Part shown: positions 35,586 to 47,864 of the stretch, one piece after another | Position numbering within the stretch: position 1 is the first letter of the stretch | How the letters are laid out: every line of letters starts with the position of its first letter | Assembly (NCBI RefSeq): GCF_008831285.2 | Contig: NC_045139.1 | Location: forward strand, 6,542,204-6,606,203 | Length of the DNA: 64,000 nucleotides | Source: Nymphaea colorata | Lineage: Eukaryota; Streptophyta; Magnoliopsida; Nymphaeales; Nymphaeaceae | Reading direction: 5' to 3' | Made by a program: the position numbers and the translations under genes | The notes under the pieces: generated by a model | Seen by the model: only the letters and a program-made list of their open reading frames with translations | Told to the model about the DNA's origin: nothing | The model's database searches: none

Positions 35586-38043
35586 AAATGCACAATAAAA
35601 GAAAGACTCCACAAATAATAAAAAGCACGTAACCTTTTTGTATTCTTAGAAAGACATAGGAAGCAATCGTTTGTTCCATAATTCTAGCTGCTAACTTAAG
35701 CTTGGGCAAATGAGACAAAGCGATCAAAATACATTAAATAGAGGTAAATTGTAAATTATTAATTTGTATTAGCTTTTTAAACTACATTCAATAATGTTAA
35801 TGCATGAATAATTGTATCCAAATAACTTAGCTTTTCGTTTAATATTTGAAGTGGTGACGTGATATTATTTTTTATTCATGTTATAAAGTTCTTTATTAAA
35901 GCGAGTTGTTAATAGTTTAAAGGATAATTTTTTATGTTATTTTTTCTTTTTTTTGGTAAAAGCGCCTTTGAGTGTTAGGTTAACTAACACGGGAAGCCGT
36001 GTTCCTACCGTTTGATTAGAGGAGCATCTTGTCATTTTACAAAAAGACATTTTTTGGTTGGCTTTATAATGGGGTCCCCCATTCTATCACCAAGGACATT
36101 TTGGTCATTTTCAAATACCAACGCACAATCCGGTGTTATGGACCATACCATATCAATGGCTCTACTTTTAAGGTCAACTGGTAATTTAACTAGCTTAACA
36201 GTTAAAAATAAACATATTATTTGGTACCAAATAAATTTTAATTGTGTTTTTTTTGGTTATCTTCGCTTTAAATTTTTAAAGCGTGTTTTTAGAAATTTCC
36301 CGAAAACATTATCTTGTTTTAGTGAGAATGAAATTCATACTCAAAACTTTTGGATGTTATGCGGCAAATAATCTTCTGTCAATTAAACTTAAATTACCAC
36401 TAATTTAAGTTCAGTTAATAATGTTAAGTGATTTTCGTTAGCTTCTTTGATTATACACAACAATGCTAATGCATTTTAACTTACTCAATTTATTGAGCTT
36501 CTTTTATTACTATTCAGACAAGTTCTTATTTTTTTTTATTAATGGTAGAAGATATCAAAACTTAACTGTATCAAAATGTTAGGTATCTTTTTATAGGTCA
36601 TCAAGTTAACAGTTAACCTACAAAAGTAAATGTATGGAACTTGGTAACATCTTTTCGTAATAGGCCATGCCTTGTTCTTAATTTTTCATATTCATGCTTT
36701 CTACTATCAAATTTTCAGTTTTATCCCCCAGTTTATTATTATTTTTTTAAATGTTTCAACACATCTATCCCCCGGTCTAATAGCTTGATATCCTGTACAA
36801 GGTGTGCATGATTTTGTTCGTTGAATCAGCGACATTTCACTTTTGATTTTATGGCGACAACATAGTTAGTTTTTTTGTGTAAGTGAAAGTTTTTTTTTTT
36901 TCCGTGAATTTCACTATATGGATGCAAGATTCACGTCCAAATTTTATAAAATTATACAAGCCAAACAAGTTGAGAGTTGATTTTTAAAGCTTCATAAAAT
37001 CATTTCTTTGCTATTAGTTTTTAAATGGAACATAAAAGCCAGAGGATTAGTAAATCGGTGGATCGAATTGGAATCAGCATCGTCTGTGAATTAGATTTAT
37101 TACAAAATGTATGTGTAATTTAAAAGATCAAATAACATTTTTAAAATATAAAAAATCAACAAATAAAAATTGAAAATATATAAACATTGAAAAAAGGTTC
37201 TGTATTGTAAAGAGACGATGGATTTGGTGGGGGCTTCGGTTTTTAGCCGGTCACATTAATTTATAAAAAAAAAAAAAACAGACACTGGCATATGAATTTG
37301 GAAAAAAATAAAAGTTGAATGATGAATTCAAAAATAGCTAATAAATTGAGAACCATAACGGAAAACTTTCATTTTCTAATCCCTTAGAAAGATATGGTGT
37401 TATTTAATACCGGTAAAGAGTTAGGTGCGATTTTGATGATTGATAAAATTTAAGTGTTTAGGTGCATTTGGAAACTTTTTATATTTTATTACAAGTTATG
37501 AAATAATAAATAGTTGCAGGTGAGGGTGAAACACCGCATTCAGCACTCGAGTCAACATGAGTAATTATTTTATTTTATTTATTTATTTTTGTAGGGAAGC
37601 TCAGACCTGGTACAGAGACAAACACAGACAAATTACGGAACGAAAGAAATTACAGGAACAAAAGCAAGATTGAGAAAGATGGGAGGAAAAGGGAAGACGG
37701 AAACAAAAAAGAAAAGGTGAAAAGGAGAACGGAGAACTTTGTCAGAACAAAGGGGAAAAAAGAAAAGACGCTCTCACTTGGCAGAGGAAACCGAGGGGCA
37801 ATCGCAGAGGATCGAATCGGAGAAGAAAAGGAAAAGGAAAAGGAAAAAGAGGGATTTCCTTCTTTCTATTCGCTCTTCGTGGCGTTGTTGGTCCTCTGAA
37901 TAATTTTCGTCCGCTTCTCACTACTCTCTCTCTTTCTCTAGCCAGGGGTGTGCGCGTGTGCGGGCGCCTGGAACAGAAGATTGGTAGACTTCGTCAATTC
38001 TTTAGCTCTCTTTCTCTCTGAGTGGCTGACTACGTGTCGGTGA

Positions 38044-38419
38044 ATGATGAGTTACACCGGAGGAACTCCAGGAATTCCTCAGGCAGAGGGAATTTGAAGA
38101 GTAGGGTTCTATTTCCAGTCCCCTCCTGCTTTGCCATTGCTCGGAGTTCAGTATTCTCGGATCCGAGGAGTAAACCAATGCTTGGCATCTGAGCGAGCTA
38201 AAAGTCTGCTCTCATGGCGAAGCGAGTGAACTGGGTGGTGTCGGTTCTCTCCTATTGGGCTTCTATTACGCTCCACATTGGCAGAACTTGGCGATCCTAG
38301 TGGCTTATCGGGAAATAGGGTTTGCGCGGTTCACTTGTTTGAGGATGGGGGTCCGGTTATCGAGCAAAGAGGTGGGGAGGGGGACGGGGTGGGAGATTTT
38401 GGGTTCGGAAACGCTTTGA
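38044..38419 (+). promoter_or_regulatory. Cluster of upstream open reading frames
   Basis: In the presumed leader of the BPP-like gene, four short frames precede the main ATG: 38044-38097 (18 codons), 38178-38192 (5), 38214-38300 (29) and 38345-38419 (25), counts including stops. If the transcript starts near 37900, scanning ribosomes would meet all of them first, so reduced or regulated translation is expected. The transcription start is not proven. Confidence 0.45.
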
Positions 38420-38450
38420 CCGAGAATTCGGGACTTTCTTGGTGGTGCAA

Positions 38451-41400
38451 ATGCCGCCTTCTCCTGCGTTTCGTCGCTCTCCGTCGCCGAAGACGGAGGG
38501 TCTCAGGCGGCAAGGAAGCTTCGAGACTCCGCTGATGTTCAGGGAGGAGGATCACGATCTGGCGCTTTTCAACGATATGGATGCTAGGGAGAGGGACGAT
38601 TTCTTGCTCACCTGCGCCGACGAGGATATGGACGACTCTATATGTAATTTCTCCCATGCCCATCTCGTATTGTGTAATCTGTTTTTTGTTTCTACCCCAG
38701 TTCATTTGATCCTCTTTTGCCCAATTGATCTACTTGGTTCGCAGCGACGAAGTTGAAGCACTTCTCTGATTTTAAACTGGGTGTGACGGTTCCTGCCCTA
38801 GGAGATGGAAGTGATCTTCTGGAGGTGGAGGACGAAAAGAATGACTATGATTGGTGAGGTCCTGTTTGTATACTCTAGGTTTCATGATGCATTTTGCGCC
38901 TAATGCGGTCATCAATTGCCGTGTATTTTATGGCCACGATAGAGAGTAATTGGAGATTGGATTCGTTTAGGACTGAGCATTCAGAAAATTCTGTAATTTT
39001 TTTACTTCGTTTATTCAGTTATTTGGATGATTGGCGTGGAGTTTCATTCACCTATTAACGTCAGTACACTGCCTTGTGGTTAAGTTTACAACTATTTTGA
39101 AATTCAACGGTGTGCCCATTTGAATGACCTGTAGATGGGGCAGTTGAGTTCATGTCGTTAAAAAGTTATCGTTCTTCTTTTTTAATTGCTACTGATCGAC
39201 CCAATTGAACTTTCCTCATTGAGAGTCTTCTGAGGAGATGCGAAGCACCAGACGACTCGACCATTATCTTTTGTTTCTTTTGGTGTGTTGAGCATGGGAA
39301 AAGTGAAAGATGAGCAGGCTGTTGTGTTCAAAATTTTCACACCGAAGCACCAAAGGTTTTGCCTTTAAAACCTTGAAGACTACATCGGTTGCATTTAAAA
39401 GTTTCCAGAACCTATTTTTCTCTCTCAATGCCTGCAGTTGTGTTAAGAACCATCTGCCGGTTGTACAACTATGCATAACATTGCGAGCAGTTCCATCTCT
39501 TGTTGCATCAACCTGGGAAATTATATTTCATTTGGTCAAAGTACTTGTTGATTTGAACATGCAGATGGAACTGCTTAGTTTGGATATCTTGTTTTATGTA
39601 TATTGGTTTCTTATTTATTGGTGAAAAAACATGAATTTATGGGATTCCATTGTTTCGACGACATTCTTGCACTAGCTGTTTGGTTAAACAATTGTGCTAA
39701 ATTTGCTTGTCTTGTAGTGGTGCTTATCAATTTCTCCTTTCATTTCAAATTAACCGTGGTGATTTTGTGAAATTTCTGATATAGGCTTTTGACTCCTCCT
39801 GATACACCGCTGTTCCCTTCATTGGATGACGAAAGTACTACTCTTCCTAATATTGCACAGAGAGGAAGACCACAGAGCCAGCCCATCTCTATTTCTAGAT
39901 CAAATGCTGTAAGATGTTGGCTTTCCTTCTGGGAATTCTCTGTTGCATTCTGATGCTAATAACAGCGGTTGCTATCTAACTTATTGGAGGAGCACTGCAA
40001 ACTTCATTTTTTAGGCATTACATATGAGGTTTTGCAAGCAGATGCACGCACACGAATGCATCAAAAACATAAACATGCATGCCAATACACATAACATTAA
40101 AAGCATGTACAGGATATTTGCAATGGTATCATTGGTGCTATTCATTTGAGATAACTGATATTTGGAATGCACTTATGTACTTAACCTTTTGTTGGTTTTT
40201 TTTTTTTTTTTGTAATCTTAGGTGGAGAAGAGTCGCAGTAGCCAGAAGAGTAGAACTAGTGCAAGTCCAAACAGGCTAAGCCCATCACCTAGGTCAACTA
40301 GCGGCAGTGTACAGTCAAGAGGTAGACCATCTTCTGCTCCCAACTCTAGCTTTATTCGTCCGTCAACATCACCAAGAAGGCCTTCCACTCCACCAAGTAT
40401 GCATCACAGCCAAACAGAAAGGTCTTCGACTCCCACAGCTCGAAGAGTGAGTACTGGATCCAGTGGTTACAAAAGGGGACTTTCACCCGTAAAGGCTAAC
40501 CGTGGGAACTCTGCCTCCCCTAAATTAAGTGCTTGGCCATCGAATCTTCCAGGGTTCTCTTCAGATGCCCCTCCAAATCTTCGGACTTCTTTGTCAGATC
40601 GTGCTGCATCATATGTCAGAGGGGCATCTCCTGCATCAAGGAATGGGAGGGACATAGCAAATAAGAATCGAAGGCAATCAACGTCACCAGTAGTTTCTAG
40701 AAGTGCTAGCTCTCAACATAGCGATGATCATGACCACACAAGCTCATATAGTAAGGGCTCTGTAGGTTCATCTTGTGAAGATGAAGTGGAGTCCATGCAG
40801 TCCGTCCTACCTGACAAGCAAGTGATCTCTCCAGGCATTTCTGGTCGCTCAATTGCAAGGAGAAATGAACCTTTTTCCAAACCAAAAGGTTCAATCTATT
40901 CAAAAAGAATTTCTCGGCCAATATTATCAAGCTCTGCTCCAAAACGGTCTTTTGATTCTGCAATGCGTCAAATGGTGAGCATATGGATAGTAAATTTTCA
41001 GCAATTGACAAATGCTTATGTCTTCAAGTTTCTAAAATAAGCTCAAATTAGTATTTCTTTTCTTAATAAAATGATCAAGCAGCAAGCTCCTTCATTCCAT
41101 GTACAAGCACTGTACATGAATTATAAATGATAGAATAGTTTTAGTTAGGGGTCCCGTCATCAAATAGAAAATGGTCCATTAAAGGAGCCAGTAGTCTAGA
41201 AAAAGCATGGAGTATGAATTAATTTTGACAGTTGGTCAGTTCTTGGGCTAAGAATTTGACAAGAGACTGCATTTCAGAGTGAGTGAGGAGGACCTTTCTA
41301 ACATTTAAGCTTGTGCAACTCATTTATGTGAATATCTCATTTTCTAAGGATCCAAACCCATATTGCTAACTCTGCATTCCATATCATGGGAAGCACCATG

Positions 41401-44400
41401 TTACCTCAAGAGTGTTACCTGAAACTATATACTCTAACTACACAAGACTGCACACTGCAGAAGCACATGCTAACACTGAAATACATGCTTAAATGGGCCC
41501 CGCAAAGTCTCGTATAGTGAGATCGCTTTTAACTGGCAGTAATATGTTTTAGGTTTTGGAGACATGCATAATATCGTTGTTAAGCTTTGCATCACACATT
41601 TTCAGTCTTTTCTGTTTCAAATTGGCTAGCTGGGTTAGGCAGACCTTGTCAGGATATGCACTTTGGTATTGAACATTCAACTTAATGGTCTTCACCTCAA
41701 ACAGGTGGGTGGAGCTCTTGTTGGCACTTGGCTTGCATGTATTTTAGATCTAGTGCTGAAACTTCACGGTTAAGATAATCTTTCTACTTTGCATCTTCTA
41801 ATATCTGCATAGCTGAGGCTTACTAACACACGTTTTGAGTGTTGCTGGTCTTGATTGCTTCTAGGCAGCTTTTGTTTTTTTCTTTTTCGGGATTCGTTCT
41901 GACTAAATCTTTTTTTTTTTTTTTGGCAGGATCAGCGGAAAGGTCCTCAGAGCATGTTCAGGCCACTGCTATCTAGTGTCCCATCTGCTTCATTCTGTCT
42001 TGGTGAAGGAAATGATTTCCACCAACATTTGGTTTCCATCAATTCCACTCTTATGTCCAATGCCAATGTGAACTCTGATTTGGGTATTGGAGCTTCACTC
42101 GATACTGTTGGAGGTGATCATGAACATAATGATCTGGCCTGTGGATGGGAAAAGACTCCATTATCTGATGTCCAAGAAGAAGCATTGACCTGCAAAAATG
42201 AAAATGAATCAGGAAAAGAAGTACCTGATGCAGAGCTTCAAGATGCTGATATGGAAAAGTTTGGGGCTAATCAGCAATCTAATGCTGTCAGTAGTCTGGA
42301 AATACATAACGGGAATGAGGACAGTGTCTCTGAAATTCCCACTGTTAATGACACTTGTGAATTGGATGCTAAGTTCACTGTACTGGACAGGTCGATTCTT
42401 GAAGCTGGAAACTTGGGTGGATTATTTTCTACTTGCTCTAAATGTGGGCGAAGCTGTCCTGTGAAGGAAATCTTGGATAGGAACTTAAATATTTGTCAAA
42501 GCTGTGTTGAGGAAGATGAGTTTCTTTGTTGTCAGTCGCAACTGCCTGACAATGCAGCCATGGTTGTTCATACAAAAGAGCAGGATTCTAAACTTTTAAG
42601 CAATGGGGAGAAACAAAATGAACTATCGACTCCTGTAGCCAATGTCTTTGGAACTTGTGCGGACCTGCACCATGATGATTTCTTGGATGATACTCTAGGT
42701 CATCTAGAAATATATGTTGAACTTCATGCAGACAAAGAAATGGAGCAGCTTCCAATGGATAGTGTGGAAAAAAATGGCGAAGCAAAATATATGACCGATG
42801 CAGCGCAGACTTGTTTACCTAGTGCAGAAATGATAGATCCTGGGCAGTCTCAGGAAAATGTCATTCAATCCAAAAATGATAGTAACTTGCTTTCGCAAGA
42901 TGGGAATGGAAATGCTCATCCAAGCTTGAGACTTGAGGCCTCTGAAGGTGCTGGTATGTCCTTGTTGCTCACAAGGTCAAGCAGTGTAAAACGACCTGTG
43001 GTTCACGGGAAGGCACTATCTGCTTCAAGCATGTCTTGGGATAATCCTGGATTTGTGACCAGTGGCTTCAATGGCATGAGAAGTCTGAGTAATGCATCTT
43101 GCTCCTCTTCCACTGATGCAACTTCATTAAGGCAAATGGATGCACGTTTTCAGAGGCAGTCCAGTAGGAGGTCTGATTTGGAAAATCGAACCGATATGAA
43201 AATAAATAAGCAAGCTGAACCAGTTTCTTCTATCAGTGTTAATCAAGGTAATTCTGAATATGCTGTCCAGGCTGATGCAGATAAGGTCATCGAGGATGAA
43301 AAATGTACAGTGTTGGATAAGATAGCCTCAGATGCTGCAAGCTCCTTTTCAGTTGATATTCCTGTCCATGACCAAGATGAACTTGGTATCAAATGTATGC
43401 AAGTACTACCTTTGGATCCATCTGGTTTGGGGACATTTAGCAGTTCAGAGCTTGCCCCTCAGGGTGACACGTCACAGGCCAAGGTTCTGGATCAAACATG
43501 CAGAGTGGACAAGGACTGTAGTTTAGATGAGAATGCTGAAGGACACTGTCCTAACAACTTAGGGCATACTTCAGAGAAGGATTTCTTAGTTCTGAATGCA
43601 GAACCTTCTGCAGTTTTTGATGATAGCATGATGAGCAGTATGGATATTCAGACTGATGTTGACTCTGTTCCTGGGGAGTGCTTGAAGGGTAGTGGGGGTC
43701 CAGAAGATGGACATGACAACTTTACAAGGTCACCTTCTGGCTCTTCTACCTCCCAATCTACCAAAGATTTTTTGGTCCTAGAGCTTGCCACTTCTGCACC
43801 CGAGGAAGTTGATGTACCAGGTGATGTTGTAGAACCAAGCAACCTGGATAATTCTTCAAGTTATAAAGGTCTGTCTTTATTTACTGGCATCAAATTTGCT
43901 GATCTTAATTTTATGTGTTGCTTTTAGCTTTTCATAACACAGAAACAATGGCCTGTAATGCTTCACACTGTAACGTTTTGGATGCATTTTAGGCAATTGT
44001 TATTTATGTCTTAATATATAAAAGTGTTTTGAAAGTGTTAATTTCTAGTAGCTTGACTTCTGTCCTTCATCTTTCTCTTAGGATGCCAAATTTCACTTAT
44101 ATTTAAGTAAATGGTTAACATCAATTTTACATAGCAAGCACAACTAATAATTGAATCAATCATAATTTTATTCGAAGAAATGTCAAAAGTTAGCTGACTG
44201 GAACTTCTGTGCGCACTTTGATGTTCTATTTGACTGTGTCTATTTTTCACTTGAAAAAAGTTTTTCTATATCACGAGAAAAATCATTGACCTTCAGAATG
44301 TTCATTCATAATGGAACAACAACATCAATGAACCTGTATATTTTAGCTGTTCTTTTTGAAGGAAACAGGTTAAGTGCCACATTATTGGAATTCTAATGGC

Positions 44401-46472
44401 TGACCTACTTTTGCCAACAAATGCTGCAAAGTTCATTTGCCGCAAAGAGAAAGGTCTCCATAGTGCCAGAAGATTTTGGGATTTCTGTTCGTCATTCTGT
44501 GACCCTCAAGTGCCTGAACCTTGTATGAGGACATTGTTGGCTTTCACTTCTAGCTGGAGGATCTGCTTGGGTTGCTTTTCTCTTACTTGAGGTTTCAGAT
44601 TTCAGTTCCAAATTCCCATCCTTCTATGAATAGTCACAAAAACCCTGTCTTTTTTAGAAAAAAACCCCAATAAAAACGTTAAAAACAATGAAGATGAGAA
44701 AAGCCATATTTTTCCTTTTTTTTGAAAAAAACTTAAAAATCCTTTTTTTTCGCGTTTTTTTTTCTCATTTTTCACTTTTTTATTGTGTTTTTTCTCCTTA
44801 TTTTTACATCATTTTTATTTAAAGTTTAAAACTTACGTTAAATTTTATCTTCATTTCTAGCATTACTAAAACATCATTTTTTATCAAGTTATTTTTATAT
44901 TTTCTTGTTAGTTTTTTATTTATTTTATTTATCCTAATTTTTAGGATTTTTTTAATTGCTGAATTTTTCTCGAGATTTTTAACTTTGCCAGAAAAAACCC
45001 AAGAAAAACCTCACTGTTTATAATGATATTTGTGACTATGCTGTGAACTTGGTTGAGTGCATGTTCCTGAAAGGGAGGAAAGTTGGAAACTGCGAAAAGG
45101 GACCTGCAGTCAACACTCTAAAAATGCCTTATTTGGACAGGATGGTGCAGCAGAACGTGAACTTTAAGCATATAACTACTTTTGACCCTTTAAATAGATA
45201 CTATGTCCTACATAGCATTATTTATGTAAGGGAGCATGATATGTGAGGCGATTCATTTTTTCCTTGTAATAAATGTTATGATTGCAGAGTTGCAGACAGA
45301 CTTGGGTGGTAGATTATCATATGCCAGCTCTTCTTGTGCTTTGTCGGGCCTCTTTTAGCTTGTTTACCATTGAGCTGACAAAATTTGTCCTTAATTCTGC
45401 ATTGTCAAATGTTTTCTTGTATTTGGTTCATTGTTATGCCTTGCTTTGTATTCCTTGCTTTTTTCACTAGTGGTAGCTAATTTTGGTGAGGATTTAAAAT
45501 GCAGCAATATAACCTATCACATTAAGTTTGAAGCAACCTTTTGCATCCCTGTTAAGTCATCCATCTCTCACTCTCTCTCTCTCTCTCTCTCTCGTTAACT
45601 GCTTTCCTGAATGTAAGGTATTAGTGTAGCTACGACATTGTAGTGATGAATTCAACAAAATATTCATTGTCAATTATGGAAACCTGAACACTCTTCTTCA
45701 ACTGGATGCTAATGCACATGCCTGGAATTTGGTTTATTTGGCTAATATTTTATCTTGCATCTGTATAGTAGATGATTGTGTGAAGAATTGTTGGCTATAA
45801 TTAATATTTGATAGTTAGGGAAGAACTATATATTTGTAGTTGGTGTTGAAGTTGGCAACTTATTGGTTGAGGAATATTGTCTCATGCATGAAGGACCACT
45901 GGACTAGGTTTTTGTTATATGCTTGTTTATTCAACCATCAGCTTCTCATTCTTTTTGAATCTTTTCGAGTTTCTGTCCTGCATATCAAACTGGACTGATT
46001 TGAGATCCCTTGGGTTGATTCTCATGGTTTACCGTTGTTGACAGAGAAAGAGACATCAAAGTTCGAGGATCCAAATGGTTTTTTGTCAAGAAGCATAACA
46101 CTGGAGGAAGCCACAGATACTATTCTCTTCTGCAGTTCCATCGTTCATAATCTGGCATATAATGCTGCAGCCATCGCTATTGAAAGGGAGAAAGCTCCCT
46201 TTCTGGAAAGTACTCGACCCACTGTTACCATCCTGGGCAGATCTAGCGAAAATGATGCCAGGCATCCAAGTGTTCTATCTGGAAAGAGGGTGACAAGGTC
46301 GCGAAAGCCTAGAGTGAAACAACAGTCACAAGCAAATGATGGTGAATCCAACAAGGCTGAAGTCGAACTGAAGTTCTATGAGACCAAAATCCATCATGTT
46401 ACTGTACCAAAGCAAATTGATAGCACGAAACCTATGAAGCTTGAGTCCAAGTGCAATTGCACTATAATGTAG
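38451..46472 (+). CDS. Ser/Pro/Arg-rich FLO11-like (BPP-like) protein with CaaX end
   Basis: Six exons, 38451-38643, 38745-38853, 39785-39908, 40222-40974, 41930-43868 and 46045-46472, join through GT-AG junctions into 1181 residues. The conserved N-terminus has an acidic [16 protein letters not shown] stretch and [17 protein letters not shown]. Residues 143-393 are a basic Ser/Pro/Arg-rich low-complexity region of the kind seen in plant basic proline-rich (BPP) proteins, some of which are microtubule-associated. A long acidic, Ser-rich part follows, with a Cys cluster at 562-585 (CSKC, then CQSC). The last exon encodes a conserved helical segment ([20 protein letters not shown]) and a basic stretch. 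The C-terminus CNCTIM fits a farnesylation CaaX box (Cys 1178). Automatic annotation often calls relatives flocculation protein FLO11-like, a composition artefact. Cytoskeletal or membrane association is inferred. Confidence 0.85.
44630..45039. mobile_element. Inverted-repeat element inside intron 5
   Basis: A perfect 11-base inverted repeat, ATAGTCACAAA at 44630-44640 and its complement at 45029-45039, bounds 410 bases of extremely T/A-rich sequence with A-runs at the left and T-runs further in. It lies in the 2176-base fifth intron of the BPP-like gene. No clear target-site duplication is visible. Confidence 0.5.
45565..45593. repeat. CT dinucleotide microsatellite
   Basis: About fourteen CT units in the last intron of the BPP-like gene. 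Confidence 0.9.
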
Positions 46473-47864
46473 CAGATCCTCCTCACTCATGATACCGTGA
46501 AAGCAGCGAGAGCTGGTTGTGTAAATTTAGAAATTTTTAATGTTCATAGAGTAGGCAAGGGCTGCAATGTGGAAGGGTAGGCAAGGGCAGCAATGCAGAT
46601 AACAATTGGTGCACCATGGATTTCATTTCTTATGATTTACCTATCGGTTAGAGTTAGGGAGTGTGACTGTGTTGGTGGAATCATGTAGAAGTGTGGCTCC
46701 TGTGATTCAAGGGGAGACGAATAGTCAGCCTTTCCCCTGCCCATGTTTTGATTCATGTGAATAGTAGAATGAGAATTATGATTTTTGAGGTGATTCTTTT
46801 TATAAACCTGGATACACTCTGATGACATTCAACAATACAACTTCCGGGAGCTTCTCAGTAGTCGCAGGCATGAAAAGTGAGGAAAACGGATGATTTATTT
46901 AAAAAAGTTAAGCATCACAAACCAACAAGCAAGAAAGATTGGGGCCGTTGGGCACCTATATTTCATTAAACTGAGTATTTGACAAACACTGCCACATTAA
47001 GAACAAACAGTGTTCTTGCTTAGTGAGCGTCCTTTATAATTTTGCTGTATGGTGTCAATTAGATCACATTTACATGTTTCTTTTCCCGCATAAATCTAAA
47101 TCACTATGTCTGAAAAATGCTGATCCCATTTTCTTTCTTCATGGGATTTAATTTGACTAAAGGTTTATTTTTTATTATTGAACTTTTGATGGCTTATTCG
47201 TCGCAATCGTTAAACGCGAGCCTGCAACTTCTCCATTAGATGGCTATCCTAATCGCGACCAAACTTGTAGCTTTTTTTTTTTTTTTCATTTTTATCAATG
47301 AGATCTCATATTCAAAGAGATCAACTTGATCAAAAAAGTTATTTGTGATGATGTTCATAAAAATTAACAAGTCAGGAATTTCAGGGGCTATGTTTTGATT
47401 CAGGTTTGATTGCTTGTCTCTAAAATATAAACAATTGAGAAATAATATCTGTCTTATTGTGTTTGTCAAATATATTCCTAAACATTTGCACTTTGAAGAC
47501 AGATTCATCCACTTGTTAATTTAATTATGCTGTCAGATTGCCATAGCCATGCAGGCAAGAATATGGTTTTGTCATCTGAAAAGACTTGCATGTCATTTCG
47601 TTTAGGTCAATTTGTTCGTTTTTTTATTTTCTAGGTGGACAATTCTCACTGTTTGGAAAAAAAAAATCCACTAACAAGTTTAACCAGAAAACTAATTTGT
47701 AATCCTTCCTTAAGTGGTGGGCAAGAATCTGTCAATAACTATAAGTTAACCATGAATATGCCAATAAGCTACGATGCAAGGATGAATATGTAATTTCCCC
47801 AGCTTCACTTCCCTCCAAATTTTCAGAGAGCGAGAGGGAGGCAGAGATTGTAGAGAGGAAGGGA
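46473..47864. other. Intergenic region between BPP-like and O-fucosyltransferase genes
   Basis: The first part is the likely 3' UTR of the BPP-like gene, with a short near-repeat of AGGCAAGGGC near 46553 and 46579. The rest is AT-rich and contains the promoter of the next gene, whose last 50 bases are a GA-rich leader. No coding signal or RNA gene was recognised. Confidence 0.6.

Larger units (their letters stand above)
28418..38450. other. 10-kb intergenic region
   Basis: No intact gene was recognised. From left to right it holds the zinc-ribbon gene promoter and its diverged duplicate (to about 30155), a GC-richer patch at 30400-30640, a TA microsatellite, a MITE-like element at 30837-31140, two GGGGCGGAG-family elements near 32600-33100, two dispersed AT-rich repeats near 33200-34035, a promoter-like segment with an orphan frame at 35026-35585, about 2 kb of AT-rich DNA with nothing recognisable, and the purine-rich leader of the next gene from about 37600. 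Confidence 0.6.

Noticed and set aside
35770-37500. Search for RNA genes or arrays in the AT-rich desert
   Set aside because: No tRNA-like box sequences, spaced repeats or hairpins stood out; only homopolymer runs and AT-rich words.
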